Positions 47,605 to 57,376 are shown, counted from the first letter of the stretch. The stretch is DNA of 64,000 bases from Sulfurimonas hongkongensis (GCF_000445475.1 NZ_AUPZ01000002.1:328280-392279); one strand, 5' to 3'. The notes: generated from the sequence alone by a model not told the origin. A program made the numbers and translations.

Positions 47605-49341
47605 ATGGATAGAATAACTAACGACTTACTTGCTAACGGATCTATTATGCAATCACAGGTAGATAGACTGCTATCAAAAGGGCTTAGTTCAGATCTGATC
47701 TTAAGAGATATTACTCTATCTGGCTTTATGACTATGGATAGACTTATCCGCTTTATAGTTGAGAGAATCAGAAATGGTGTTTATGAACTCTCCATCATAG
47801 ACAATTATGACTATATAAGTGAAAAAAGAGTTTTACAAAAGCTATCTAGCGAGTTGGAATTGTCATTTTTAGACTTAGACTCTATAGATATGGACTACAG
47901 ACTTACAAACAATGTTCCGTTAGCTCAACTCAAAAAGCATACAGCACTTCCAGTCTCTCAAGATGATATGTATGTAACCATAGCCTTTTATGATCCACTA
48001 AACATAGAAGCCCAAGAAGCTCTTCAAAGAGTCTTTCCGAGAAAAGTTATAAAAATAGCAACAGCTACAAAAAAACAGATTCAATCTTATCTCTTTAAAG
48101 TAGAGCTAAAAGATAGTGTAAAAGGTTTAGTAAAAAAAATAAGAGATGAGTTAAACTCAATAAGCTCTATAGAAGAACAACAAGAAGCTTCTTCTATTCT
48201 ACTACTTATAGATGTTATATTAAAAGCATGTATTAGAAGTAGAGCAAGTGATGTTCATATAGAACCAACCCAGATGAACTGTGTAGTTCGTGGTCGTATA
48301 GATGGGAAACTAGCAGAGATTTTTATCTTTGAAAAAGATATTTACCCTCCACTAGCTTCAAGACTAAAACTACTAGCAAACCTAGATATTGCTGAGAGAA
48401 GAAAACCCCAGGATGGTCGTTTTTCAAGCACAGTTGGAGATAGAGAGTATGATTTTCGTATATCATCACTCCCAATTTTATATGGTGAGTCTATAGTTAT
48501 GCGTGTTCTTGATAAAGAAAAAGCCCTTGTAAGGTTAGAAGATGCTGGTATGGATGCACTAAGCTATAGCAAACTTCTAAAAGGTCTTAAAGTACCATTT
48601 GGTATCATACTTGTAACTGGTCCAACAGGAAGTGGTAAAACAACAACACTCTATGGCGCTTTAAATGAACTTAGAAATGTAGAAGACAAGGTTATTACGG
48701 TTGAAGATCCAGTAGAGTATAGGATGAATCTTATCCAGCAAGTTCAAGTAAATCCTAAGATAGGCTTGACCTTTGCAACTGCACTTAGATCTATTCTTAG
48801 ACAAGATCCAGATAAGATTATGATAGGTGAAATCCGTGATCAAGAGACTCTCGAGATTGCTATTAAAGCTGCACTTACAGGCCACTTGGTTATCTCTACG
48901 CTCCATACAAATGATGCTATAAGTGCAATACCTCGTATGGTTGATATGGGAATAGAGAACTATCTTATAAGTGGTGCCTTGGTTGCTATCCAAGCACAAA
49001 GACTTGTTAGAAAAATTTGTACTAAGTGTAAGATAATTGAAAAAGTTCCAGCATCCATCATAGAAAGCCTAGGTGAACTTCTACCAGAGAGTTATATTTT
49101 TTACAAAGGCGAAGGATGTAAAGAGTGTAATGATACTGGATATATGGGAAGAGAGATGATTTGTGAAGTTTTAAATATTACAGATAATCTATCCTCTCTA
49201 ATAGCAAAAGGCGCATCTAAAGATGCTCTTTTACAACAAGCAATAGATGAAGGGTTTATAGGCATCTTTGAAAATGGAGTTCAAAAAGCACTAGATGGAG
49301 TCACTAGCATTGAAGAGGTACTTAGGGTGGCAAAAGGATGA
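47605..49341 (+). CDS. MshE/GspE-family pilus extension ATPase
   Basis: 578 residues. An N-terminal MshEN-like region (about 1-150) precedes the secretion ATPase: ASDVHIEPT, Walker A GPTGSGKTTTLYG, the Asp box (EDPVEYRMNLIQQ), Walker B IMIGEIRDQETLEIA, His box HLVISTLHTNDA, and a tetracysteine zinc motif (CTKCK, then GCKECNDTGYMGR). It powers pilin polymerisation. MshEN domains can bind c-di-GMP; whether this one does needs alignment. Overlaps mshG by 4 bases. Confidence 0.92.
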   Translation: MDRITNDLLANGSIMQSQVDRLLSKGLSSDLILRDITLSGFMTMDRLIRFIVERIRNGVYELSIIDNYDYISEKRVLQKLSSELELSFLDLDSIDMDYRLTNNVPLAQLKKHTALPVSQDDMYVTIAFYDPLNIEAQEALQRVFPRKVIKIATATKKQIQSYLFKVELKDSVKGLVKKIRDELNSISSIEEQQEASSILLLIDVILKACIRSRASDVHIEPTQMNCVVRGRIDGKLAEIFIFEKDIYPPLASRLKLLANLDIAERRKPQDGRFSSTVGDREYDFRISSLPILYGESIVMRVLDKEKALVRLEDAGMDALSYSKLLKGLKVPFGIILVTGPTGSGKTTTLYGALNELRNVEDKVITVEDPVEYRMNLIQQVQVNPKIGLTFATALRSILRQDPDKIMIGEIRDQETLEIAIKAALTGHLVISTLHTNDAISAIPRMVDMGIENYLISGALVAIQAQRLVRKICTKCKIIEKVPASIIESLGELLPESYIFYKGEGCKECNDTGYMGREMICEVLNITDNLSSLIAKGASKDALLQQAIDEGFIGIFENGVQKALDGVTSIEEVLRVAKG

Positions 49342-50579
49342 AATATTTTGTAGCAACCATCTTAACTAAAGGTAAAAGATTAGAGGTGCCACTCTATGCT
49401 AAAGATAGAAAAGAAGCTAATGATCTTGCAAAGTTAAAATATTCTGGAATAATTATAAAAGTTGTTGAAGAAACAGAACCACTAGAAGAACAGTTTAAAA
49501 GATTTAAAGCAAATTTTACTCAAAATATAAAAAAAAGAAAAATAAAACCAGATGCACTTATAGCTGCTATTAGACAATTGGCTGTTATGACAAATGCTGG
49601 TATCTCGATACATGATTCACTTAGCGAGATAGCTTCTTCAAGCGATGACAAAGCCTTAAAACATGTCTTTAGCAAACTAGCAGATGATATAAACTCTGGT
49701 CACTCATTTTCATCATCTATGGAGAATTTTCGTTTTGAACTTGGAGATTTAACTATAGCCATGGTTCAACTCGGAGAAAAAACGGGTGACCTTGATGAGG
49801 CATTATATGCACTTGCAGATATGCTTGAAGAGATTCGTGCAAATTTTATAAAGTTTAAAAAAGCGATGGCATATCCACGAAATGTAATGATAGCTATGGC
49901 CATAGCTTTTACAATATTAATCTCTTATGTTGTTCCAAAATTTAAAGATATGTTTGAGAAACTAAATGTTGAACTGCCTTTACCAACTCAAATACTATTA
50001 AAACTAGAATACCTCTTTAATAATTATGGACTATATATTATAGCTGGTTTATTTTTAGCTTTTGTGCTTTTTAAATATCTTATATCAAACTACAGAAATA
50101 TAAGACTTGCCTGGCACAAAATACTTCTTAGAACATATCTTATAAAAAATATTATAAAATTTTCTACTCTTAGTAGATTTACTCTAGTCTTTTCAGAACT
50201 TGTTCGAGCTGGTATTCCAATAGCAGAAGCTCTAGAGACTTCTATATCTATGATAGACAACTTACCACTTAAGATAAAACTATCCTCCGTAAGATTGACT
50301 GTTGAAAAAGGTGGCACCCTAAAGAGTGGGCTAGATGAGACTAAACTATTTGAAAACATGATTATACAGATGGTAAGAGCTGGAGAAGATAGTGGTACTC
50401 TAGATGCAATGATGCAAAAAGTTGCCCAGTTCTATAAGATGAAATTCGATGCTATTATAGATGGTCTCTCTGATGCAATAGAACCTATTATGCTTGTTAT
50501 AATAGCTGCTATGGTTATATTACTAGCTCTTGGCATTTTTTTACCTATTTGGGGATTGGGTTCTGCTATTGGTGGTTAA
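49338..50579 (+). CDS. MshG/GspF-family inner-membrane platform protein
   Basis: 413 residues with two GspF domains, each a helical bundle (IAAIRQLAVMTNAGISIHD in the first, FTLVFSELVRAGIPIAEAL in the second) and three membrane helices (about 190-210, 235-255, 385-407). It is the polytopic platform that works with the ATPase. It is the last gene of the cluster; pilin and prepilin-peptidase genes are absent downstream. Confidence 0.9.
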   Translation: MKYFVATILTKGKRLEVPLYAKDRKEANDLAKLKYSGIIIKVVEETEPLEEQFKRFKANFTQNIKKRKIKPDALIAAIRQLAVMTNAGISIHDSLSEIASSSDDKALKHVFSKLADDINSGHSFSSSMENFRFELGDLTIAMVQLGEKTGDLDEALYALADMLEEIRANFIKFKKAMAYPRNVMIAMAIAFTILISYVVPKFKDMFEKLNVELPLPTQILLKLEYLFNNYGLYIIAGLFLAFVLFKYLISNYRNIRLAWHKILLRTYLIKNIIKFSTLSRFTLVFSELVRAGIPIAEALETSISMIDNLPLKIKLSSVRLTVEKGGTLKSGLDETKLFENMIIQMVRAGEDSGTLDAMMQKVAQFYKMKFDAIIDGLSDAIEPIMLVIIAAMVILLALGIFLPIWGLGSAIGG

Positions 50580-50623
50580 AATAAAGCTTGTCTGCTTTTA
50601 ATGGGAGGCTTTTAAAATCACAC

Positions 50624-52114
50624 CTAATCCCTTTTCACAACCACAAAACTCTCAGGATTTATAGACTTGTACTTTGGCATACTTTGACCAATGTTTGAGT
50701 TTATATATGTGGGATCAGCCACTATAAATTTTTTCTTATTGACTTCTATACTATCTCCACTCATGGGAACATACAGAGCAGTAGCCATATGATCTTTATA
50801 CTTCACACCTAAAACACTAATGCCAAAAAGCTCTTTTATAAGGTATGAAAAGAGTGTAGCCCTATCTTCACAATCAGATTTATCATAGTATAGAGTCTCT
50901 GTTGCAAACATAACCTTCTCTCTTGCAAATTGTTCCTGGTCTGTCTCATATATAAAAGATTTTTGTACAAAATGAAGTACAAAATTTATAGCATCACTAG
51001 CACTCATACCATCCACATACTTTTTCATATCTTTTGCGATGGAGGAGTAAGTTCTCTCATCCATAGGAGCATTAAAAAAAGTCTCATAGTCAGCTTGTGG
51101 ATATGTAGCCATAAAGTCTAAAAGATTTTGGTTGTACTCATAAAAAAGGGTGTACTCTCTAGAGTAGTTTTCAAAATGCAGAGTTTTAGACTTTAAAAGC
51201 TCGTCAAACTTTGGTAGACTCTTTAGTGCTAAATCAAGAGGCTTTGTAGCTTCTGGGTAGTCTTGCTTGTAAGAGTATAGTCTTCCAGCACTGCCTTTGG
51301 CATAGTTTGAGATCACATAGTACTTTTTGTTATCAAAAATATAGTTTGGAGTATCATATATAATTTTTTCAGAGTAGTGCATCAAAACAACATGATTGTT
51401 AGCTAACCCAACTTTGACTGCATATCCAAGTTTGTTAAAAAGAAACCAACTAAGCATATTCGCATCATCTTGATTTTGATGAACTTGCTTTGAAATCTCA
51501 AGTACAAGCAAGTAAAGACCCCAATCATTTAGATTCATCACACTCGATTCTCGTTTTATCTCTCTTATAAGGGTATCATAATCACTCGATGCACAACTAT
51601 TAAAAAAACTTAGTATCCCATCTTTGTTTTGCGGATAAAATCTAGCGCTCTTCATACCTTTTGCAATATCAAAAGAGACTGCAGTTCCAAAAAATTCAAA
51701 GTTTATATCTTTTTTAACTGTCTCCTTTGCAACTATCTGAGGTTTTTTCTCTTTTTTTTCATCTTTTTTATAGGTTGTCAAATCCTTTGGAGATTTTATC
51801 TCTATGCTAACTTTTGGACCAACACTCTTAGGCTTTACTAGTTGTGCATCTGGAAGTACTTTAGATTTTGGTTTTTCATAAAGAGGCGTGCCTTTGTAGG
51901 CATTGTAGGCTTCCCATTGTGATTTTAAGTGTTTGTTAAAAGCATTGTCCCTCTCATCTTTATACTTTGAAAATGATTGGGCTTGAAATCTTTTAAAATC
52001 TTCAAAATTTCCTGCTCCTAAAAGAGGAAGAGTTAATAAAAAAGACGCTACTAATAAGCTAAAATGGCCAAGCGGCTTGAATGATTTTGGTTCCCCATCC
52101 TTGTTTTGTTGCAC
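50624..52114 (-). CDS. Secreted transglutaminase-like cysteine peptidase family protein
   Basis: 496 residues. A membrane/signal segment sits at about residues 15-34 (after a polar start), then a Lys/Pro-rich region and a C-terminal transglutaminase-like domain with the triad Cys415 (DCEDRAT), His442 (KDHMATAL) and Asp467 (VADPTY). It should be periplasmic or membrane-anchored; the substrate is unknown. The only in-frame start overlaps flgH by 56 bases, which is unusually long, and places it downstream of flgH in one transcript. Confidence 0.75.
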   Translation of the reverse strand: MQQNKDGEPKSFKPLGHFSLLVASFLLTLPLLGAGNFEDFKRFQAQSFSKYKDERDNAFNKHLKSQWEAYNAYKGTPLYEKPKSKVLPDAQLVKPKSVGPKVSIEIKSPKDLTTYKKDEKKEKKPQIVAKETVKKDINFEFFGTAVSFDIAKGMKSARFYPQNKDGILSFFNSCASSDYDTLIREIKRESSVMNLNDWGLYLLVLEISKQVHQNQDDANMLSWFLFNKLGYAVKVGLANNHVVLMHYSEKIIYDTPNYIFDNKKYYVISNYAKGSAGRLYSYKQDYPEATKPLDLALKSLPKFDELLKSKTLHFENYSREYTLFYEYNQNLLDFMATYPQADYETFFNAPMDERTYSSIAKDMKKYVDGMSASDAINFVLHFVQKSFIYETDQEQFAREKVMFATETLYYDKSDCEDRATLFSYLIKELFGISVLGVKYKDHMATALYVPMSGDSIEVNKKKFIVADPTYINSNIGQSMPKYKSINPESFVVVKRD

Positions 52115-52781
52115 GGTCTACGTCTCCTTGAGTCTGGTAAAGAATCTTAGCTTCACTCATTTGAGCTGAGTCTATTTTATTGTATTGGTCTATATCATAT
52201 GGGCGGATAACACCACTTATCTGTATAATTTGCTTTTGATCATCAACTAAAATCTCTCTTTTACCAGAGATAAAATAGTTCCCATTTTGCATAACCTTAA
52301 CTATCCTAGCTGAGACTGTAGTTGTAAAAGAGGCATCTTTTGTTGCACTTCCACTTCCTGTAAAGTTACTACCTGATGTTCCAGTAAAACCTATATTTGT
52401 AAATCCATTTATTTTATCTGTCACAGAATTAACAACTCCATTTGCACCATCCGCTACAAATGTTCCACCACCTAAATTTGAGTTATCTTCTTTACTTAGA
52501 TCTCTAGCCCCACTTGATGAACTCTTTGCATTTTCAGATATTACAACTCTTACTATGTCGTTGACATGCATAGCTTTATGATCTGAAAAGAGAGGATTGT
52601 CTCCTTGACCAAATATGCTTCCTGTTGAGACATAGTCTTGCTTATCCTCTTTTGCTGGCATCTGCTCTACGTATGCGGGTGGTGTAAAATCTATCTCTGG
52701 TTCTGTAAGATTTGCAGTACAGCCAGTAAAAAAAGTTATCGCATAAAGCGGTGTTAAGAATATTAAAATTTGTTTTATCAT
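52059..52781 (-). CDS. flgH: Flagellar L-ring protein FlgH
   Basis: 240 residues with a lipoprotein signal (FFTGC, Cys21) and the FlgH domain (GSIFGQGDNPLFSDHKAMHVNDIVRVVISE, later NYFISGKREI and ISGVIRPYDI). FlgH forms the outer-membrane L ring of the flagellar basal body. flgI is not adjacent. It is preceded by a sigma-54 promoter (52820-52837) and overlapped at its 3' end by the transglutaminase-like gene. Confidence 0.95.
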   Translation of the reverse strand: MIKQILIFLTPLYAITFFTGCTANLTEPEIDFTPPAYVEQMPAKEDKQDYVSTGSIFGQGDNPLFSDHKAMHVNDIVRVVISENAKSSSSGARDLSKEDNSNLGGGTFVADGANGVVNSVTDKINGFTNIGFTGTSGSNFTGSGSATKDASFTTTVSARIVKVMQNGNYFISGKREILVDDQKQIIQISGVIRPYDIDQYNKIDSAQMSEAKILYQTQGDVDRATKQGWGTKIIQAAWPF

Positions 52782-52810
52782 TGTAATCTCATTTTTGTAG
52801 CTGATTTTGC

Positions 52811-52816
52811 TATAAT
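52811..52816 (+). promoter_or_regulatory. Extended -10 of yqeY
   Basis: TATAAT preceded by TGC (TGcTATAAT), 30 bases before the yqeY start. It lies close to the opposite-strand sigma-54 site of flgH, so the two promoters share a 64-base divergent region. Confidence 0.6.
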
Positions 52817-52819
52817 ACT

Positions 52820-52837
52820 AGCAAAAATAGTTCCAAA
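52820..52837 (-). promoter_or_regulatory. Sigma-54 (RpoN) promoter of flgH
   Basis: On the minus strand the sequence reads TTTGGAAC-TATTT-TTGCT: invariant GG and GC with exactly 10 bases between, matching the TGGNAC-N5-TTGCW consensus. The predicted transcript would start about 28 bases before the flgH ATG. Mid-class flagellar genes of campylobacterotes are RpoN-dependent. Confidence 0.85.
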
Positions 52838-52845
52838 GGATATGT

Positions 52846-53289
52846 ATGAGCTTAAGAGAGAAAATAAACCAAGATTTAAAAGAGGCTATGAAAGCAAAGG
52901 ATACAAAAAAGAGAGATGCATTGCGTCTATTGATGAGTGCGTTTAAACAGATAGAAGTCGATGAAAGAAAAGAGTTAAGTGATGATGATGTTATTAAAAT
53001 TATCCAATCACAAATAAAAAGAAGGAATGATTCAGCTACCCAGTATAAAGATGCAAACAGAGAAGATTTGATGCAGATAGAGCTTGATGAGATAAAATAC
53101 TACACAACCTACTTACCAGCACAACTAAGTAATGAGGAGCTAACAAAAGCACTCAAAGATATCATCACTCAAACTGGTGCATCAACGATAAAAGATATGG
53201 GTAAAGTTATGGGAGCAGCTTCAAAAGAGCTAAGTGGCAGAGCTGATGGAAAAAGAATAAATGAGTGTGTAAAGAGTTTATTAGGTTAG
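52846..53289 (+). CDS. yqeY: GatB/YqeY-domain protein
   Basis: 147 residues beginning SLREKINQDLKEAMKAKDTKKRDALRLLMSA, the typical YqeY start, with the helical tail related to GatB (KDMGKVMGAASKELSGRADGKRI). The family may act near tRNA amidotransferase but its role is not established. Single-gene unit with an extended -10 promoter, ended by a strong hairpin at 53301-53328. Confidence 0.92.
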   Translation: MSLREKINQDLKEAMKAKDTKKRDALRLLMSAFKQIEVDERKELSDDDVIKIIQSQIKRRNDSATQYKDANREDLMQIELDEIKYYTTYLPAQLSNEELTKALKDIITQTGASTIKDMGKVMGAASKELSGRADGKRINECVKSLLG

Positions 53290-53300
53290 TTCGCTAAACC

Positions 53301-53328
53301 TTGTTACACCTCTTCCTTGGTGTAACAA
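53301..53328. terminator. Hairpin terminator between yqeY and trpC (bidirectional)
   Basis: Perfect 10-bp stem TTGTTACACC/GGTGTAACAA with an 8-base loop, sited between the convergent yqeY and trpC genes. A T-run follows at 53339-53344 on the plus strand after a short gap. It probably serves both directions. Confidence 0.7.
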
Positions 53329-53342
53329 ATTATTGCACTTTT

Positions 53343-54128
53343 TTAACCAAATTTGAGTTTTTTTAGAGCGGCTTCCTCATCATCTTGACGCATTAAAGAC
53401 TCGCCTACAAGAAAAGCATCAACTCCAGCTTTACTTAAATCCTCTAGCTGTCCATGCTCATAGATACCACTCTCTGCCACAATTATTTTGCCATTTGGAA
53501 TCATAGGTATTAGCTCATAAGAGAGATTCATATTCATATCAAAAGTTTGTAAATTTCTATGGTTTATACCGATAATATCACTACCTGCGTATATAGCCTT
53601 TACCAAGTCAGTTTTATCATGAACTTCAACTAAAGCTTCCATCCCTAAGTGTCTTGTATATCCTAAAAGCTCTTTTAATTCGCCCTTACTAAGAGCTGCG
53701 GCAATAAGTAGTATAAAGTCAGCTCCATGAACCATGGCTTCTAAGATTTGGTACTTTGAGACTATAAAATCCTTTCTTAAAAGTGGAATGCCAACATATC
53801 TTCTAATGCCACCTAGATAATCAAGTGAACCTTGAAAAAAATGAGGCTCTGTCAGTACCGAGATAGCACTAGCTCCACCTCGCTCATAAGCTTGGGCTAT
53901 GGCAAGTGGATCAAAGTCCTCTCGTATAACACCCTTAGATGGAGAAGCCTTTTTAACTTCTGAGATTATTCTATATGGGTCTTGTTCTGTGGCTTTTAAG
54001 TATGGATATACATCTCGTGGAGCTCTTGCATTAAAAGCAAGTGAGCGACCTAACCAATCAAGAGAGAACTCTTTTTCTCTCTTTACTAAGTCCTCTTTTG
54101 TCTTTTTTATAATATCATCTAAAATCAT
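53343..54128 (-). CDS. trpC: Indole-3-glycerol-phosphate synthase
   Basis: 261 residues, monofunctional TrpC barrel of tryptophan synthesis. Conserved segments: [20 protein letters not shown] near residue 54, [41 protein letters not shown] and [10 protein letters not shown]. It is not in a trp operon here but last in a run of four overlapping genes; its start overlaps the TPR lipoprotein by 4 bases. Confidence 0.95.
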   Translation of the reverse strand: MILDDIIKKTKEDLVKREKEFSLDWLGRSLAFNARAPRDVYPYLKATEQDPYRIISEVKKASPSKGVIREDFDPLAIAQAYERGGASAISVLTEPHFFQGSLDYLGGIRRYVGIPLLRKDFIVSKYQILEAMVHGADFILLIAAALSKGELKELLGYTRHLGMEALVEVHDKTDLVKAIYAGSDIIGINHRNLQTFDMNMNLSYELIPMIPNGKIIVAESGIYEHGQLEDLSKAGVDAFLVGESLMRQDDEEAALKKLKFG

Positions 54129-55423
54129 CTCTTATTTTTTTCCTTTTCTTGGTTTTCTAGACATTTTTTTATAGCTTTTAAGTGTTTAACAACTTCCTCG
54201 TCATCTCCACCCTCTAATTTTACGACTTTTGAGATGATTTTATAAGCTCTTTTACAATCTCCTAGTTTATAGTATCCCCATGCTAAAGAGTCAAGATAAT
54301 AAGCTGAATCAGGCTCTATGCTTAAAGCCTCTCTTATATAAGAGATTCCCTCTTTTATGTTGATGGAGTGGTCTATCAAGAGATATCCTAGATAGTTTAA
54401 ATATAGCGGTTTTTTATCTCCTGCTATAGCTTTTTTTAGTTTCTTTATAACCGAGGCTTGCATCTTTTTATCATTCTTATCTTTATGGCTCTCATATTCA
54501 AAGATTGCACTTTGTGCTAAGTAATTTAAATCACCTCTGTCTTCATAAAGTTTTTTTGCTAAAATCGCTGCTTTAGAGTAGTTTTTAGAGTTTATATAGA
54601 CTTGCAAAAGCAAATCATCATCAACTCCGCTATCTTGCAAAAAACTCATAAGTTTTATAAAGTCTTTTTTATAAGCATAAATTTGGACTATTTTTTTTGC
54701 TATTTCATCATTTTTTTCTAGTTCATAATATCTAAGATATACAGATAAAAGCCCATCAACATTGTTTTCATTTGAGTAAAAACCTATAAGTCTTGTACAA
54801 ATTATCTTAGAACATCCATGCATTCTTGCATGAGTTTCAAGTTGAGCTATTGCATCTTTGTTTCTTTGTAGATTTACATATAAGATAATAGACATCTTAT
54901 CAAGGATTTTTTCATTATAGTTTTTTGTGTATGCACTCTCTAAGTACTTTAATGCTGTGTCAAACTTTTTTTGTTTTACATATATCTCGCTAACTAGGAT
55001 ATAGTCATCTACCTCTTTTGATTTTTCTACTAATGCTAGTGCTAACACTCTAGCCTCTTGTAGTTTTTCATCCCCTATAAGAGCTATGATTTTTATCCTA
55101 ACGAGTTTTAAATCTTCTAATTCTTCATCCATTTGAGCATCTACTCTTTTTACAGCTCTCTCATATTTTTGTGCAAAGAGATCATTTTGAAGCGACTCAT
55201 AGAGATACTCTTTTTTATTTGATTTTTCATATAGGGTGTTAAATATACTTGAAGCTTTATCGTATTGTTTTAATTCTGCGGCTCTTAGGGCAAAGAGTAT
55301 AAGAGTATCTTCTTGCTCAAAAACTTTTTCATTAGGTTTAACTTGTACATCTTCATACTTTGCTACACATCCACTAAATAGCAGTAATAAAAATATAGAT
55401 AAAATTATTTTAATCATCATCAC
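54125..55423 (-). CDS. TPR-repeat lipoprotein
   Basis: 432 residues with a lipoprotein signal (LLLLFSGC) and a long array of tetratricopeptide-like helix pairs through to the C-terminus ([27 protein letters not shown]). Starts at 55423 or 55417 are both possible. Such proteins act as scaffolds in envelope complexes; the partner is unknown. It overlaps the ykgJ-type gene by 14 bases and trpC by 4. Confidence 0.8.
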   Translation of the reverse strand: MMMIKIILSIFLLLLFSGCVAKYEDVQVKPNEKVFEQEDTLILFALRAAELKQYDKASSIFNTLYEKSNKKEYLYESLQNDLFAQKYERAVKRVDAQMDEELEDLKLVRIKIIALIGDEKLQEARVLALALVEKSKEVDDYILVSEIYVKQKKFDTALKYLESAYTKNYNEKILDKMSIILYVNLQRNKDAIAQLETHARMHGCSKIICTRLIGFYSNENNVDGLLSVYLRYYELEKNDEIAKKIVQIYAYKKDFIKLMSFLQDSGVDDDLLLQVYINSKNYSKAAILAKKLYEDRGDLNYLAQSAIFEYESHKDKNDKKMQASVIKKLKKAIAGDKKPLYLNYLGYLLIDHSINIKEGISYIREALSIEPDSAYYLDSLAWGYYKLGDCKRAYKIISKVVKLEGGDDEEVVKHLKAIKKCLENQEKEKNKR

Positions 55424-55802
55424 TTCCTAATATTACTCCAGGACATTCAAGTTGGAGTTCATCTATTCTTGTCTTAAAATAGTCCCAAAATGGAAAAGTT
55501 CTGCACTGGATTGGACGAGCCTCATATACTCTACATCCATTTGTTGTAGCATCATAAAAGATACACTCATAAGAATCACCTACTTTCCGCTCTTTTATAG
55601 AGTATTTAAAACCTTCTCTGTAGAGATATTTTTTTACAAAATCTTTAGTGTTTATATTTAAAAAATTGCTAATATCTTCAATCTCACTCTTATTTACATA
55701 GATATATCCACTCTCACCAGTGCAACATCTACCACCACAACTAGCACAAGCTGATGAATCAAAAGTATAAGAAAAACCCTCTTTTTTCATTAAATATGAC
55801 AT
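55410..55802 (-). CDS. YkgJ-family cysteine-cluster protein
   Basis: 130 residues (126 if it begins at the ATG at 55790, which overlaps the upstream stop as TAATG). It carries the YkgJ pattern: SACASCGGRCC near the start, a YECIFYD segment, then GCRVYEARPIQCRTFPFW, with cysteines likely to bind zinc or an iron-sulfur cluster. The biochemical function is unknown. It is co-translated with both neighbours. Confidence 0.85.
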   Translation of the reverse strand: MSYLMKKEGFSYTFDSSACASCGGRCCTGESGYIYVNKSEIEDISNFLNINTKDFVKKYLYREGFKYSIKERKVGDSYECIFYDATTNGCRVYEARPIQCRTFPFWDYFKTRIDELQLECPGVILGSDDD

Positions 55803-56485
55803 TTTATACTCTGCGAGGATGCTCTTTTATATATCTCTTTTACCTCTTGTGTGAACTCATCTCTTTCAAAGCTTAGAAGTGGTTTTTGGATATTCATAAG
55901 CGATGAAGAGCCATTTCTAACATGTATCATTACTAAAGAAGCTCCCTTATTTATTTTTGGATGAACAAAACGAACATTAACTGCTCTTAGTTTAAAACGC
56001 TCAAGTTCAGCACAAATAAGCCCAAACTGAGAGGCATCATAACAAAAAATGAAATGAGACCTAGGTTTTAAAAGTTGTGAGACCTTTTTAAAAAAAGGTC
56101 TCAATGGTAAGTTGATATTATACCTTGCATTAAATAACATCTCATTTTTACTCACTGAGATATTATCACTATAAAATGGAGGATTTGAGATAATGTAGTC
56201 AAACTTTTTGTCATCCTCAAAATCTAAAAAATCTTTTTTATGAATCTTATAAGCGATTTTATTTACTCTTGCATTGATGCTAGCATACTCTGCAAAAGCA
56301 TCTTGCTTCTCTATAGCTTCAAGCACAACTTTAGGGTTATCTCTTGCAACTAAAAGCCCGATAACACCACAACCAGCACCAACATCTAAGACTCTGCCTT
56401 TTGGATTAAATGAGTTAATAAAATCATATAAAAATATAGAATCGCTATTGTAGCAGTAGCCAACTTGAGGTTGGTAAAGTAACAT
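55790..56485 (-). CDS. TrmN6-like methyltransferase (tRNA1(Val) A37 N6 type)
   Basis: 231 residues of the small-methyltransferase superfamily: DVGAGCGVIGLLVA for SAM binding near residue 37, and the N6-adenine/N5-glutamine catalytic NPPF within DYIISNPPFYSD near residue 100. Size and motifs fit TrmN6/YfiC, which methylates A37 of tRNA(Val), but other NPPY-type enzymes cannot be excluded. First gene of the four-gene run to trpC. Confidence 0.8.
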   Translation of the reverse strand: MLLYQPQVGYCYNSDSIFLYDFINSFNPKGRVLDVGAGCGVIGLLVARDNPKVVLEAIEKQDAFAEYASINARVNKIAYKIHKKDFLDFEDDKKFDYIISNPPFYSDNISVSKNEMLFNARYNINLPLRPFFKKVSQLLKPRSHFIFCYDASQFGLICAELERFKLRAVNVRFVHPKINKGASLVMIHVRNGSSSLMNIQKPLLSFERDEFTQEVKEIYKRASSQSIKCHI

Positions 56486-56568
56486 CTACACCCTTTTTTT
56501 GTATAATTGTGAAATTATACCCAATAATAAAAAGCGAGAGAGTTATTCGCATCACTTAAGGAAAAATA

Positions 56569-57285
56569 ATGATTATTATACCCGCACGATTAGCATCTAC
56601 TAGATTTTCTCAAAAAGTTTTAGCTGATATAGGTGGTTTGCCTATGATTGTAAGAACTGCAAAGAGAGTTGAGCATCTTGATCGTGTTGTAGTTGCTGCA
56701 GATGATGAGTCCATCATAAAAGTTTGCAAAAAGCACAACATTGAAGCAAGGCTCACTTCAACTACACACAAAAGTGGAACAGATCGCATCAATGAGTGTG
56801 CTAATATCTTAAATCTAAGTGATGATGAGATTATCATAAATGTTCAAGCTGATGAGCCGTTTATAGAGCCAGAAGTTGTAGAGTCACTTATGGCAAAACT
56901 CAAAGAGTTACAAAAAAAAGATGAAGATTTTATCATGGGGAGTTGTTTTAATGCCATAAATGCAGAATCTGCAAAAGATCCAAACTTAGTAAAAGTTGTG
57001 TTAGATGAGAAAAACAATGCCATCTACTTCTCAAGATCGCTTATTCCATATAACCGAAGTGGTAGAGCTACATATTTTGGGCATATTGGCATCTATGGAT
57101 TTAGCAAAAAAAGCCTAAAAGAGTTTTGTAACTTAAGTGACGCTCCTATAGAAGATATAGAAGGCTTAGAACAACTTCGCGCCATCTACCATCAAAAAAA
57201 GATAACAATGCTTAAAGTTTCAAGTACAGGTTTTGGAATAGATACCCCAGAGGATCTGGCAAGAGCTATAGAGATATTTCTCTAG
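56569..57285 (+). CDS. kdsB: 3-deoxy-manno-octulosonate cytidylyltransferase
   Basis: 238 residues, CMP-Kdo synthetase needed for lipopolysaccharide inner core. It opens IIPARLASTRFSQKVLADIGG, with later RTAKRVEHLDRVVVAADDE, NVQADEPFI, YFSRSLIPY and GIDTPEDL, all typical. AAGGAAA precedes the start. Divergent from the trmN-like operon. Confidence 0.96.
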   Translation: MIIIPARLASTRFSQKVLADIGGLPMIVRTAKRVEHLDRVVVAADDESIIKVCKKHNIEARLTSTTHKSGTDRINECANILNLSDDEIIINVQADEPFIEPEVVESLMAKLKELQKKDEDFIMGSCFNAINAESAKDPNLVKVVLDEKNNAIYFSRSLIPYNRSGRATYFGHIGIYGFSKKSLKEFCNLSDAPIEDIEGLEQLRAIYHQKKITMLKVSSTGFGIDTPEDLARAIEIFL

Positions 57286-57338
57286 GCTTTTTTAATAATT
57301 CTTTTGTTGTTTGATTGTTTTGTGAGTAAGTTTAGAAA

Positions 57339-57366
57339 TTTAAACCTCCTAAAAAAGAGGTTTAAA
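57339..57366. terminator. Hairpin terminator between kdsB and rpsO (bidirectional)
   Basis: Perfect 10-bp stem TTTAAACCTC/GAGGTTTAAA with an 8-base A/T loop, 10 bases past the rpsO stop on the minus strand and 53 bases past kdsB on the plus strand. Position between convergent genes supports a terminator for both. Confidence 0.75.
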
Positions 57367-57376
57367 AGGAGTTTGA

